Below are positions 15,085 through 23,191 of a stretch of 37,342 nucleotides of DNA, one piece after another. The translations under genes and the position numbers were made by a program. The stretch is taken from assembly GCA_910588435.1 (NCBI GenBank), contig CAJUPL010000020.1, positions 1 through 37,342 on the forward strand, read 5' to 3'. Numbering within the stretch: the first letter of the stretch is position 1; every line of letters starts with the position of its first letter. This DNA comes from an uncultured Eggerthellaceae bacterium. GTDB taxonomy: Bacteria; Actinomycetota; Coriobacteriia; Coriobacteriales; Eggerthellaceae. The notes under the pieces are model-generated. The model saw only the letters and a list, made by a program, of their open reading frames with translations. It was not told where the DNA came from and made no database searches.

Positions 15085-16593
15085 ATGCAGACTTCTGAGC
15101 TCAATGAAAAATGGAATGCCATCTGTGACAAGGTCGCTTCATATCCTGAAGTGGTGCAGTCCCAGTTCAACGCGCTACTGACACGCATCCAACCCCAAGC
15201 GATCAGCGACGGCTTCTTGCTGCTGACCACCGAGAACAGCTTCATGAAGACGTGGGCGGAAAAGAACTTCTCCGGTGTGATCCTCAGGGCATGTGAAGAC
15301 CTCTATCAAATGCCATTCAACGTCCTGATAGAGATCGATGAATCCCCTTCGCAAGCTGTGACCCCATCCGCTACACCCGCTCAAACAACGCCAATGCCGC
15401 AGCCACAACCCGCAGCATCTTCCATGGATAGCAGGTTCCAGATACCTGATTTCGTGGAAGAGACCGTGATCAAAGAGGTGTCGAACACCCCTGAAGCGCC
15501 GGATAGCAGGGCTAGCAACCCTCTCCTATCCCCGGATCCTTCGCTCTCAAGCTTCACGTTCGAGAACTTCGTCATCGGTGAATCGAACAGGATGGCTTAC
15601 TCGATGGCTGTCCAGGTAGCGGAATTCCCGGGCAACACGCCATTGAATCCTCTATTCATCTACGGCCGCAGCGGCTTGGGCAAGACCCACCTGATGCGCG
15701 CTATCCAGGATTACATCAACAGAACGCGCCCGGATCTTGTGACCATCTATGTGGATTCTGAAGAGCTGATCAGTGAATACACGGATGCGGTTGCTCAACA
15801 CGATCGTGAGAAATCCAGCTACAAGAACTTCAAAGCTCATTACGAAACGGCTGATGTCTTGCTCGTTGATGACATCCAATACCTGCAGGGCAAGACCCAA
15901 ACGCTGGATATAGTCTTCCAGATCTTCAACAAGCTGATCTCACAAGGCAAGCAGATCATCCTGTCTGCGGACCGCGCCCCTAAGAACATCGACATCGAAG
16001 AGCGCTACAGCTCAAGATTCATGCAGGGCGGCACGGTGGATATCCAACCTCCTGAGGTGGAAACCAAGATGGCCATCGTGAAGAGCTATATAAATGAGTA
16101 CCGTTCAATGCAGGGAAATGAGTCCCTCTACATCCCTGAAGAGATCCAGGAATACATTGCGGAGAACTCAGGTTCTAATATTCGCGAACTTAAGGGTGCA
16201 GTCACGATAGTCATCTACCACATGAACCTTCCTGAGCATCCTCCCATTTCCATCAATGAGGTGAGCAACCTGCTAGAGGATCACTTCATGGGGATGATGT
16301 CCAAGAACCTGACCATTGAGGATATCCAAAAGCAGGTTGAATCCTATTACAAGGTGAAGCACGCAGACCTGATAGGTTCATCCAGAGCTCGTGAAGTGGT
16401 CTTCCCAAGGCAGATCGCGATGTATCTCTGCAGGCAGCTCCTTGATGTCCCTTACGAGACCATTGGAATGAAGTTCAACAAGGATCATTCCACAGTCATG
16501 TATACGGTTGGAAAGATCGAGAACATGCTGTTAGAGAACAGGAATGTGCAAGAAGAGGTAGAAGTTCTGAAGAAATTGATCAAAGAATTGTGA
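15085..16593 (+). CDS. dnaA: Chromosomal replication initiator DnaA
   Basis: AAA+ initiator of 502 residues that opens oriC. Domain I is about residues 1-85. Domain II is a Pro/Gln/Ser-rich linker (about 86-155). Domain III has Walker A GRSGLGKTH (about 194-202) and Walker B LLVDDIQYL. Domain IV ends with the DnaA-box helix-turn-helix, including DHSTVMYTVGKIE. AGGAAGG lies 6-7 bases before the ATG at 15,085. The GRSG in place of the common GGVG does not disturb the P-loop. dnaA runs toward rpmH; in the usual bacterial layout dnaA and rpmH diverge and dnaA precedes dnaN. Here dnaA looks inverted relative to both. Confidence 0.98.
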   Translation: MQTSELNEKWNAICDKVASYPEVVQSQFNALLTRIQPQAISDGFLLLTTENSFMKTWAEKNFSGVILRACEDLYQMPFNVLIEIDESPSQAVTPSATPAQTTPMPQPQPAASSMDSRFQIPDFVEETVIKEVSNTPEAPDSRASNPLLSPDPSLSSFTFENFVIGESNRMAYSMAVQVAEFPGNTPLNPLFIYGRSGLGKTHLMRAIQDYINRTRPDLVTIYVDSEELISEYTDAVAQHDREKSSYKNFKAHYETADVLLVDDIQYLQGKTQTLDIVFQIFNKLISQGKQIILSADRAPKNIDIEERYSSRFMQGGTVDIQPPEVETKMAIVKSYINEYRSMQGNESLYIPEEIQEYIAENSGSNIRELKGAVTIVIYHMNLPEHPPISINEVSNLLEDHFMGMMSKNLTIEDIQKQVESYYKVKHADLIGSSRAREVVFPRQIAMYLCRQLLDVPYETIGMKFNKDHSTVMYTVGKIENMLLENRNVQEEVEVLKKLIKEL

Positions 16594-16665
16594 GTTATCT
16601 GACATCATCACTGATCAAGCGCTTTCTCATGTATTCTTGTTGAAAGAAGCTACATTTTCTGAACA

Positions 16666-16715
16666 GCGAATCCTTGATCTTTTTGCTCCATTCATCAGGG
16701 ATTCGCCACTTTTTC
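16666..16715 (+). terminator. Intrinsic terminator after dnaA
   Basis: A 13-bp stem (16,666-16,678 with 16,694-16,706, one G-U pair) and a 15-base loop, followed by CACTTTTTC. It separates dnaA from the rpmH promoter. Confidence 0.75.
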
Positions 16716-16820
16716 ATCATTTCAACAATCCTTATTACAATAATCATTCAAAGAACATCTAATCCTTCATCACTTCCTCTTGTACATTTCGCGAACTTCA
16801 GCCATTCCCAAATTAATGGA

Positions 16821-16848
16821 TTGACATGCTCTTTTGCTGAGATATACT
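16821..16848 (+). promoter_or_regulatory. rpmH promoter
   Basis: Perfect TTGACA (16,821-16,826), 16-base spacer, then TATACT (16,843-16,848). A strong housekeeping promoter about 40 bases before rpmH, probably driving rpmH-rnpA-yidD-yidC-jag. Confidence 0.85.
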
Positions 16849-16889
16849 TTCCAGTCACTTGACGCTATTTCCAAGAAGAAGGACTACTC

Positions 16890-17024
16890 ATGAAGCGTAC
16901 ATACCAACCAAACAAGCGCAAGCGCGCTAAGTGCCATGGTTTTCGTGCAAGGATGTCAACCAAGGGTGGACGTGCAGTTCTAGCAAGAAGGCGTGCTAAG
17001 GGTCGTAAGCGTCTTTGCGTCTAG
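16890..17024 (+). CDS. rpmH: 50S ribosomal protein bL34
   Basis: A 44-residue, very basic ribosomal protein beginning MKRTYQPNKRKRAK and ending RRAKGRKRLCV, the classic L34 pattern (KRTYQPN...HGFRARMST...GR.VLARRRAKGRKRL). AAGGA precedes the ATG by 6-7 bases. It was identified directly from the sequence because it is short. Odd points: Cys at residues 15 (AKCHGF) and 43, where Ser/Thr/Val residues are more usual. First gene of the operon, 9 bases before rnpA. Confidence 0.97.
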   Translation: MKRTYQPNKRKRAKCHGFRARMSTKGGRAVLARRRAKGRKRLCV

Positions 17025-17033
17025 CTCTGAACC

Positions 17034-17360
17034 TTGAATGTCATCAAATCCAGTGATGAGATATCAAGGATGTTCTCTACTGGAACGCGCCTCTCGAATA
17101 GATATCTGACCTTCATCTATGACAAGCAGGTAAATGAACACGACCTAAAAGGTCGTGTTGCTTTTATAGCAGGCAAAAGGAATGGCAACGCAGTTTGGAG
17201 GAATTCAGCAAAGCGCCGCATGCGTGAGATCTATAGGCAGCTAGATGGGGAGTGGAAAGGTCATGACATCCTCTTCATAGCTAAGTCAAGCATCCTTGCT
17301 GGAGACTATTCAAAGGTTCTCGCTGCATGCCAAGAGACGCTGAAGAAGATCCATGAATGA
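17034..17360 (+). CDS. rnpA: Ribonuclease P protein component
   Basis: Basic protein of 108 residues that binds RNase P RNA to mature tRNA 5' ends. The RNR-type signature is GNAVWRNSAKRRMREIYR. TTG at 17,034 is the only start that keeps the N-terminal helix, and no clear ribosome site precedes it, so translation likely follows rpmH. It overlaps yidD by 8 bases. Signature and context are certain; the exact start is less so. Confidence 0.95.
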   Translation: MNVIKSSDEISRMFSTGTRLSNRYLTFIYDKQVNEHDLKGRVAFIAGKRNGNAVWRNSAKRRMREIYRQLDGEWKGHDILFIAKSSILAGDYSKVLAACQETLKKIHE

Positions 17361-17646
17361 AGAAGGGATGAATGCTCTCGCTAGATTCTTGAAGCGTATT
17401 CCAATGAATATAGCGATAGGACTGATCACCTTCTATAGATGGATCATCTCCCCACTCTTACCTTCATGCTGCAGATTCGTCCCAACCTGCTCAGAGTACG
17501 GCATAATGGCATTCAAAAGGTTTGGCTTCTTCAGAGGCTTCATCTTGACAGCGAAGAGGATCGGAAGATGCAGACCAGGGGGACCGCACGGTTATGATCC
17601 AGTCCCTGATGCATATCCGGTCAAGAAGAAAGAAGAGTTAGGCTAG
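17353..17646 (+). CDS. yidD: Membrane protein insertion efficiency factor YidD
   Basis: Small membrane-associated protein (97 residues; ATG at 17,353, or at 17,368 for a shorter form) that aids YidC-dependent insertion. The family signature is clear: FYRWIISPLLPSCCRFVPTCSEYG, then KRIGRCRPGGPHGYDPVP, with the conserved Cys residues. An amphipathic N-terminal part is followed by a basic core. It lies between rnpA and yidC as in most bacteria and overlaps rnpA by 8 bases. Confidence 0.96.
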   Translation: MNEEGMNALARFLKRIPMNIAIGLITFYRWIISPLLPSCCRFVPTCSEYGIMAFKRFGFFRGFILTAKRIGRCRPGGPHGYDPVPDAYPVKKKEELG

Positions 17647-17649
17647 TCA

Positions 17650-18426
17650 ATGTGGGATGTATTTAAAGACTGGATATTCCAGGCCATCAACTTCTTCTAC
17701 CAAATGGTGGGAGACTGGGGCCTGGCTATCATAATAGTCACCATTATCTTCCGCGCCATAGTTGCTCCGCTCATGCATAAGCAAGCGAAGTCCAACTACA
17801 AGATGCAGAAGATCCAGCCTGAGATCCAGAAGATCCAATCCAAATATGCTGGTGATCAGGTGAAGATGAGCCAGGAGATGCAAAAGCTCTACGCGGAGGC
17901 GAAGTTCAATCCTCTAGCTGGCTGCTTGCCAATGCTCCTGCAGATGCCTATCTTCATCGCGCTCTTCCAAGTATTGCGTGAGATGGGCGGAAGGGAAGAG
18001 GTTCAGAACTTCACCTTCTATAATCTGGTGCCGAACTTGACTCAAAGCCCTTCTGGAGCTTTCTCTGAGGGTATTGGAACATTTGTTCCATATTTGATCC
18101 TTATGGTCATATTCGCTGGCGCAACATTCTTCCCAATGATCCAGCAGCAATTGAAGAGCAAGGACAGCAAGCAACGTAATCAGACTCTGATAATGGCTGC
18201 TGTGATGAGCATCTTCATGCTTTGGATCTCTTGGGGTTCACCTGCAGGCGTTCTTCTTTTCTGGGGTGTCTCTTCACTCATCGGCATTGGCCAGAATCAA
18301 TTCACGCTTGCTCGTTGCCGCAGGCAAGATGCTGAGAAGGAAGCTGAAGAAGCTTTGGTCGCAAAGCCTGTTGAGGTTGAGGTTGTTCGCAAGGAAAAGA
18401 AGAAGCGTCCTACTAAGAAGCGTTAG
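17650..18426 (+). CDS. yidC: Membrane protein insertase YidC/Oxa1
   Basis: Five-helix insertase of 258 residues, the short form without the large periplasmic domain. The key Arg of the hydrophilic groove is in IIFRAIVAPLMHKQ, the coiled C1 region is KIQPEIQKIQSKYAGD, and the core includes NPLAGCLPMLLQMPIFIALFQVLR. The C-terminus is strongly basic (RKEKKKRPTKKR), which suits ribosome binding. It starts 3 bases after yidD with only a weak ribosome site. A parS lies 7 bases after its stop. Confidence 0.96.
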   Translation: MWDVFKDWIFQAINFFYQMVGDWGLAIIIVTIIFRAIVAPLMHKQAKSNYKMQKIQPEIQKIQSKYAGDQVKMSQEMQKLYAEAKFNPLAGCLPMLLQMPIFIALFQVLREMGGREEVQNFTFYNLVPNLTQSPSGAFSEGIGTFVPYLILMVIFAGATFFPMIQQQLKSKDSKQRNQTLIMAAVMSIFMLWISWGSPAGVLLFWGVSSLIGIGQNQFTLARCRRQDAEKEAEEALVAKPVEVEVVRKEKKKRPTKKR

Positions 18427-18433
18427 ATGAGAA

Positions 18434-18449
18434 TGTTTCACGTGAAACA
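18434..18449. promoter_or_regulatory. parS site 1
   Basis: Exact match to TGTTTCACGTGAAACA, the ParB-binding consensus, in the short yidC-jag gap. Confidence 0.95.
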
Positions 18450-18470
18450 TTCTGTTTGCTGAAGGAGACA

Positions 18471-18989
18471 ATGATGGATGAGAACATTATTGAATCTGAA
18501 GAAGTAGTAGATCAGGAGATAGAAGAGGTGGATCTGGATAGGATCGCTGATATTTCTATTGAGACCCTTCAAGGAATCCTTGCTCATTTCGATGTTGGTG
18601 AGATCACCATTGATGAATATGAAGGTGATGAAGGTGAGCTCATCCTTGACATTACAGGTGATGATCTAGCTGTTCTGATAGGTCGCTACGGTAGAACGCT
18701 TGATTCTCTCCAGTTCTTGATCTCAGCCATCAACTTCAGGAAGCTTGGTTTCAGGTATCCAGTAGTGGTTGATGTTGAAGGTTATAAGAGCAGGCAAAGG
18801 GACAAGATAGAGAATATCGCAAGGTCAGCAGCCAGGCGTGCTGTCACTCAAGATAGAGACATTCCCCTAAGGCCGATGAATCCATATGAGCGTCGTTTAG
18901 TCCATATTGCTTTGAAGGATGATAATAGGGTCACTACTGAATCAGAAGGTGAAGGTCCTAATCGCCACGTGGTTGTTTCTCCTGCGTAG
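18471..18989 (+). CDS. jag: Jag/KhpB RNA-binding protein
   Basis: About 172 residues (start ATG 18,471 or ATG 18,474; GAAGGAG favours the latter by spacing). An acidic N-terminus lacks the full Jag_N domain of firmicute homologues. The KH-like part has ITGDDLAVLIGRYGRTLDSLQFL and the R3H motif is RRLVHIALKDDNRV. RNA binding is expected; homologues act in cell-wall growth and division control. The longer frame that begins in the parS site is a shadow. Confidence 0.93.
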   Translation: MMDENIIESEEVVDQEIEEVDLDRIADISIETLQGILAHFDVGEITIDEYEGDEGELILDITGDDLAVLIGRYGRTLDSLQFLISAINFRKLGFRYPVVVDVEGYKSRQRDKIENIARSAARRAVTQDRDIPLRPMNPYERRLVHIALKDDNRVTTESEGEGPNRHVVVSPA

Positions 18990-19013
18990 CCTTCTGACTG
19001 AATAGATTATCTT

Positions 19014-19040
19014 AAGGGTGTTCGACATGAACACCCTTTC
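19014..19040. terminator. Bidirectional terminator between jag and rsmG
   Basis: AAGGGTGTTC pairs perfectly with GAACACCCTT over a 5-base loop; TTTCTTATTT follows on the plus strand and A/T-rich sequence precedes. It serves the convergent genes jag and rsmG. Confidence 0.75.
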
Positions 19041-19700
19041 TTATTTGAATGGCTTCTTCTGGGCCATACCTGTTCTTCTTGGCAGCTTCACCTCTGGCTC
19101 CTTGAATCTCTCGAACACTAGGATCCTTCTATGGGTTACTCCGTCACTGAGGTGGAACTCTCTGTCGGATATCAACATCATCCCAAGCTTATCTTTTAAG
19201 TTGATAGCGGTATCGAACTCGTCCGGCTCTACATTCGCTTTCAAGCAGATAAGCCTTCCATTTTCAGCCAGCAAAGGTGCAGCAAGCTCCAATAAAGATG
19301 GTAGAGATGATAGAGCTCTAGCTGTAAGAGCAGTGAACCTCTCTGTATCTTGGGGATATTCTTCTATCCTGCCTGCATAACAGCTGATCTGTTCTGATAG
19401 ACCTAATGATGAGATCATCTCTTCAACAGCTTTCATCTTCTTCTGTACTGAATCGAATAATACCGTCTTTCTACCGCTCATGATTCCTAGAGGAACTCCT
19501 GGAAAACCGCCCCCAGATCCTAGATCTCCATATGAACCTTCAGGAGAATTATTCAATTCAGATAATGCAGACAAAGAATCTTCTATATGAAGCACCTTTG
19601 CCTCTTGAACATCTGTTATCCTTGTCAAATTAATCTTGGAGTTGGTTTTTATGACCTTCTCTAAGTATTTCTCGATCAATTCTTCTTGCTTAGTTTGCAT
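19041..19700 (-). CDS. rsmG: 16S rRNA m7G527 methyltransferase RsmG
   Basis: SAM-dependent enzyme of 219 residues that methylates G527 of 16S rRNA. The SAM-binding motif is GDLGSGGGFPGVPLGI, preceded by HIEDSLSAL. The start is ATG at 19,700 (MQTKQEELIEK) because AAGGAG lies 6 bases upstream. The open frame reaches 19,769, but its extra part (MFHVKH...) is just the translation of two parS palindromes. The gene is on the minus strand while its neighbours jag and parA are on the plus strand, a local inversion of the common order. Low GC and many AGG/ATA codons match its neighbours. Confidence 0.95.
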   Translation of the reverse strand: MQTKQEELIEKYLEKVIKTNSKINLTRITDVQEAKVLHIEDSLSALSELNNSPEGSYGDLGSGGGFPGVPLGIMSGRKTVLFDSVQKKMKAVEEMISSLGLSEQISCYAGRIEEYPQDTERFTALTARALSSLPSLLELAAPLLAENGRLICLKANVEPDEFDTAINLKDKLGMMLISDREFHLSDGVTHRRILVFERFKEPEVKLPRRTGMAQKKPFK

Positions 19701-19716
19701 ATTTCTCCTTACAGAT

Positions 19717-19732
19717 TGTTTCACGTGAAACA
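19717..19732. promoter_or_regulatory. parS site 2
   Basis: Exact TGTTTCACGTGAAACA in the rsmG-parA divergent region, 36 bases from site 3. Confidence 0.95.
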
Positions 19733-19752
19733 ATCTGATGGTCAAGCTCGAA

Positions 19753-19768
19753 TGTTTCACGTGAAACA
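19753..19768. promoter_or_regulatory. parS site 3
   Basis: Exact TGTTTCACGTGAAACA. The pair of sites covers the region where the rsmG promoter must lie, so ParB could repress rsmG or parAB. Confidence 0.95.
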
Positions 19769-19839
19769 TTCGGTTCTATTAGATGTAACCATACATCATG
19801 GTTTGCTATACTCACCGGCAATTGAGAGGAGATTATCTG

Positions 19840-20775
19840 GTGAACCCGCAAGATAGGCAAAATACAGCACAAAATCCAGCGTCTTATGATGACTTTGACA
19901 TTGAGAATGCTGAGGTAGTCATAAGGGATGTGACTCCTCCTGTTGAGGATCAGATGGATATCAAGACGCTCAAGAGCTATAGGGACAAGAAACCTGTAGA
20001 CCATGTCATTGGACAAACTAGGGTCATTGCTATCCTCAACCAGAAGGGTGGAGTAGGTAAATCCACTACTGCTATCAATCTTGCTGCAGCACTTGGCGAA
20101 CAAGGCAAGCAAGTTCTTCTAGTTGATCTTGACCCTCAAGGGAACTCATCAAGCGGTCTAGGTATAGACAAACCACTAGTAAACAATTGCATATACGATG
20201 TGCTTCTCAATGATGTACCGATCCAGGAGGCCATCATCCCTGATATCTATCCTGAGCTTGACATCGTTCCAGCCACTATCAATCTTGCTGGTGCAGAAGT
20301 TGAGTTGGTTTCTGAGATAGCGCGTGAGAACAGGCTGAAAGATGCGATCGGTGCTATTCGCGGTAAATATGATTACGTACTGATAGATTGCCCACCCTCA
20401 CTTGGCCTGCTCACTGTGAATGCCCTTGTTGCAGCAGATAAGCTCCTAATCCCTATCCAATGTGAGTTCTATGCACTGGAAGGTGTGACAAAACTTCTTG
20501 AATCAATGAAACGTGTCAAAACTCGCCTGAATCCTACTCTGGATATATTCGGTGTGCTTCTCACAATGTATGATTCCCGCACAACTCTTTCAAAGCAAGT
20601 TGTTGATGAGGTTCAAGGATACTTTGGAAAGCTCGTCTTCAATACGCTCATTCCAAGAACTGTTAAGCTTTCTGAGGCTCCAAGCTTTGGAATGCCCATC
20701 ACAGAATATGATCCAAATGGCAAAGGTGCTATTTGTTACAAGGAATTGGCAAGGGAAGTGATAGAACGTGGCTAA
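19840..20775 (+). CDS. parA: Chromosome partitioning ATPase ParA/Soj
   Basis: Deviant Walker ATPase (311 residues) that drives origin segregation with ParB. The P-loop is NQKGGVGKSTTAINLA, Walker A' DLDPQGNSSSGLG, and Walker B YVLIDCPPSLGLLT. The GTG at 19,840 is chosen: AGAGGAG lies about 9 bases upstream, and a TATACT (19,807-19,812) would start the message after the upstream ATG (19,798). About 60 residues precede the ATPase core, longer than in B. subtilis Soj. It overlaps parB by 8 bases. Confidence 0.95.
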   Translation: MNPQDRQNTAQNPASYDDFDIENAEVVIRDVTPPVEDQMDIKTLKSYRDKKPVDHVIGQTRVIAILNQKGGVGKSTTAINLAAALGEQGKQVLLVDLDPQGNSSSGLGIDKPLVNNCIYDVLLNDVPIQEAIIPDIYPELDIVPATINLAGAEVELVSEIARENRLKDAIGAIRGKYDYVLIDCPPSLGLLTVNALVAADKLLIPIQCEFYALEGVTKLLESMKRVKTRLNPTLDIFGVLLTMYDSRTTLSKQVVDEVQGYFGKLVFNTLIPRTVKLSEAPSFGMPITEYDPNGKGAICYKELAREVIERG

Positions 20776-21982
20776 GAATACTCGCAGTGGCCTTGGTAGA
20801 GGCCTCAACTCCCTACTGAGCGGTGCATCTGATTCTCCTTCTCGCACTACTGAGAGAGAGCGCATCGTATATAACGAGAATGAGGAAGTGGATTACTCTG
20901 ACCAAGATGCAAAGCTCAGCGGTCGTACTGGAAGCTTTGAAAGAGTATCTCAACAGCCACAAAAGCAGGCATCACAAGCTAGCGCTTCTTATCAGCCGGT
21001 TTCCTCACCAAGCCAAACTGGGAATCTGAAGCCCTCTTCCAATCTCATCAACTCAACCATCACTCAAACTGCTCCAGCTCCGAAGCCTGTAGAGAAGAAT
21101 GTTTCACGTGAAACATTCAGTGAGCTTAAACAATCTACTGAGGCTAAAGCTGCTAAAGAGCAGCCAAAAGAGGATGCAAAGGAAGATATCGGCACCATCA
21201 GTGAGATGGATATCGAACTCATCGCACCAAATCCTGATCAGCCGCGCACTAACTTCAAGAAGGAAGAGCTGGAAGAACTTGCAAGCTCCATCAAGCGTGA
21301 AGGTCTCATCCAACCGATACTCATCCGCCAGATCGAAGATGGGTCTTACCAGATAATCGCTGGAGAGCGTCGTTGGCAAGCTGCTAAGAAGGCCGGTCTG
21401 AAGAAGGTTCCCATTCAGATTAAAGATGTTGATGACGACAAAGCTCTTGAGATCGCGCTGATAGAGAACATCCAACGTTCGGATCTGAATCCCATCGAAG
21501 AGGCTTATGGGTACAGGCGCTTAATGGAGCGCCGTAAGATGACTCAAGCAGACATCGCACAAGCAGTCTCAAAAGGCCGCTCTACCATTGCGAACGCGCT
21601 TCGCCTGCTCGATCTTCCAGAAGAAGCCCAGCAACTGCTGTTTGAAGATAAGATCACTGCTGGCCATGCTCGTGCTATCCTCTCTGTGCCTACTAAGGAT
21701 GGTCGGGAATCTCTTACCAAGAAGATCGTTGAGAATAAGCTCAGCGTTCGTGACACAGAGTCTATTGCAAGGCTGCTATCCAATAAGAAGGATAATAAGG
21801 GCAGCAATAGAGAGCCTTTGCCTGCAAGGTATAAGGCTGTTGCTAAGACCCTTCGTGATCTGCTTGAGACCAACGTCAGGATCAAATCCTCTAAAGGCAA
21901 GAACAAGATAGAGATAGAGTTCCAGGACGAAGCAGAGCTCGAACGCTTATTCAGAGAGATAAGCGCTGGCTTCGAAGATTAG
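20768..21982 (+). CDS. parB: Chromosome partitioning protein ParB/Spo0J
   Basis: CTPase clamp that loads at parS. 404 residues; GTG start inside the parA end. The N-terminal RSGLGRGLNSLLSG is the ParA-activating peptide. A long Ser/Gln/Pro/Lys-rich linker (about residues 20-150) precedes the core. ELIAPNPDQPRTNF and GERRWQAAKKAGL form the CTP-binding part, TQADIAQAVSKGRSTIANALRLL the DNA-binding HTH, and a C-terminal dimer domain ends it. Within the linker a perfect parS is part of the coding sequence and encodes VSRET. Confidence 0.96.
   Translation: MAKNTRSGLGRGLNSLLSGASDSPSRTTERERIVYNENEEVDYSDQDAKLSGRTGSFERVSQQPQKQASQASASYQPVSSPSQTGNLKPSSNLINSTITQTAPAPKPVEKNVSRETFSELKQSTEAKAAKEQPKEDAKEDIGTISEMDIELIAPNPDQPRTNFKKEELEELASSIKREGLIQPILIRQIEDGSYQIIAGERRWQAAKKAGLKKVPIQIKDVDDDKALEIALIENIQRSDLNPIEEAYGYRRLMERRKMTQADIAQAVSKGRSTIANALRLLDLPEEAQQLLFEDKITAGHARAILSVPTKDGRESLTKKIVENKLSVRDTESIARLLSNKKDNKGSNREPLPARYKAVAKTLRDLLETNVRIKSSKGKNKIEIEFQDEAELERLFREISAGFED
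21100..21115. promoter_or_regulatory. parS site 4, inside parB
   Basis: Exact TGTTTCACGTGAAACA within the linker region of parB, a placement also known for B. subtilis spo0J. Confidence 0.95.
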
Positions 21983-21987
21983 AAAAG

Positions 21988-22010
21988 CGGGTGCAAAGCA
22001 CCCGTTTTTT
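21988..22010 (+). terminator. Intrinsic terminator after parB
   Basis: CGGGTGC-AAA-GCACCCG followed by six T, with AAAA on the other side; it may also serve rlmN from the opposite strand. Confidence 0.9.
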
Positions 22011-22064
22011 CATTAATTCAACCTAACCACTATTTAGTTTGGTGCAGAGATTCATAGCTTTCTT

Positions 22065-23111
22065 CTACAGCTTCATAATTTCTTTCAGCTGGCCACAAGC
22101 ACCGTTGATGTCGAAACCCCTAGAGTTCCTCACACTCACAGGTATCAAAGACTCAGCTAGAGCTTGCTGCCAATGCTTGATGGTTGCAGAGCTTGATGGC
22201 TTATAAGGCGCCGCCATGATCTCATTGTATGGGATCAGATTCACATGACAGTTGATCCCATCACAGAAGAGGATCAGCTGCTCAAGGTCAGAATCAGAGT
22301 CATTCACACCATCTATCAGCATATACTCTAAAGTGACCCTGCGTCCGCTCTCTTGGTTATATTGGATCAAAGCCTGCTGCAAGTCGTTTAACGGCTGGTT
22401 CTTGCAACCAGGTATCAGCTTATCCCTTACCTTCTGCTTGGCGGAGTGAAGGGAAACAGCCAGTCTGAACTGCTCAGGCTCTTTCGCGAACTTCAAGATG
22501 CCATCTATAATCCCTACGGTTGACACCGTTATCTTGCGCGCACCAATATTCAATCCAGGATCAGTATTCATCCTCCTGAGAGCCGTCATCAGGTTGTCGT
22601 AGTTCAAGAACGGTTCACCCTGGCCCATGGCAACCACATTGCTCACATGCGTACCGAAATCATCTCGCACGGCAACAACCTGATCAACCATCTCATTCGT
22701 AGTCAGATTCCTATTAAACCCGGCGTGACCCGTCGCACAAAAAGAGCACGCCATAGGACACCCGGCCTGCGTAGAGAAGCAAACCGTGAGCCGCTTGATC
22801 TTCTCGCCGTTCTCGCCCTGTGTGATGGGCATCCCAACGGTTTCAACAACAGTGCCATCGCTGAACTGCGTCAGGTACTTCTTAGTCCCATCGGAGGAAT
22901 CCTCAGCCTTGATCTGCTCCGCGCCCTCAAGCGGGAACTCGTTCGCCAGACGCTCACGAAGCGCCTTGCTCAGATTCGTCATTTGGTCATAGTTGCTGAC
23001 GTTGTGCTTATGGAACCACTCGTACAGCTGCTTCGCCCTGAACTTGGGCTCACCCAACCCCTCAACAACATCCACAAGCTCTGATTTGCTGAGATTCCTG
23101 AGATCGGTCAT
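22065..23111 (-). CDS. rlmN: 23S rRNA/tRNA m2A methyltransferase RlmN
   Basis: Radical-SAM enzyme of 348 residues that methylates A2503 of 23S rRNA and A37 of some tRNAs. The [4Fe-4S] motif is CPMACSFCATG. The catalytic Cys pair is expected from the C-terminal NSRGFDINGACGQL plus the internal motif. GQGEPFLNYDNL and VSLHSAKQKVRDKLIP are typical. ATG at 23,111 follows TAGGCGG. It diverges from the ligase gene and converges on parB. GC content rises within this gene toward its start, between the AT-rich origin genes and the GC-rich right part. Confidence 0.96.
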   Translation of the reverse strand: MTDLRNLSKSELVDVVEGLGEPKFRAKQLYEWFHKHNVSNYDQMTNLSKALRERLANEFPLEGAEQIKAEDSSDGTKKYLTQFSDGTVVETVGMPITQGENGEKIKRLTVCFSTQAGCPMACSFCATGHAGFNRNLTTNEMVDQVVAVRDDFGTHVSNVVAMGQGEPFLNYDNLMTALRRMNTDPGLNIGARKITVSTVGIIDGILKFAKEPEQFRLAVSLHSAKQKVRDKLIPGCKNQPLNDLQQALIQYNQESGRRVTLEYMLIDGVNDSDSDLEQLILFCDGINCHVNLIPYNEIMAAPYKPSSSATIKHWQQALAESLIPVSVRNSRGFDINGACGQLKEIMKL

Positions 23112-23131
23112 ATTCGCCGCCTAAAGAGAGA

Positions 23132-23160
23132 GTGTCAAAAACTGATAAAGCAATTATACT
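23132..23160 (+). promoter_or_regulatory. Promoter of ddl copy 1
   Basis: GTGTCA (23,132-23,137, 4 of 6 matches), 17 bases, TATACT (23,155-23,160). It places the GTG at 23,132 in promoter DNA and supports the ATG at 23,192. Confidence 0.5.
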
Positions 23161-23191
23161 TCCCTTATCATCCCTTGAAGAAAGAGAACAA

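Noticed and set aside
18456..18470. TTG start for jag
   Set aside because: It begins at the edge of parS and lacks a ribosome site; GAAGGAG sits ahead of the ATG codons at 18,471 and 18,474.
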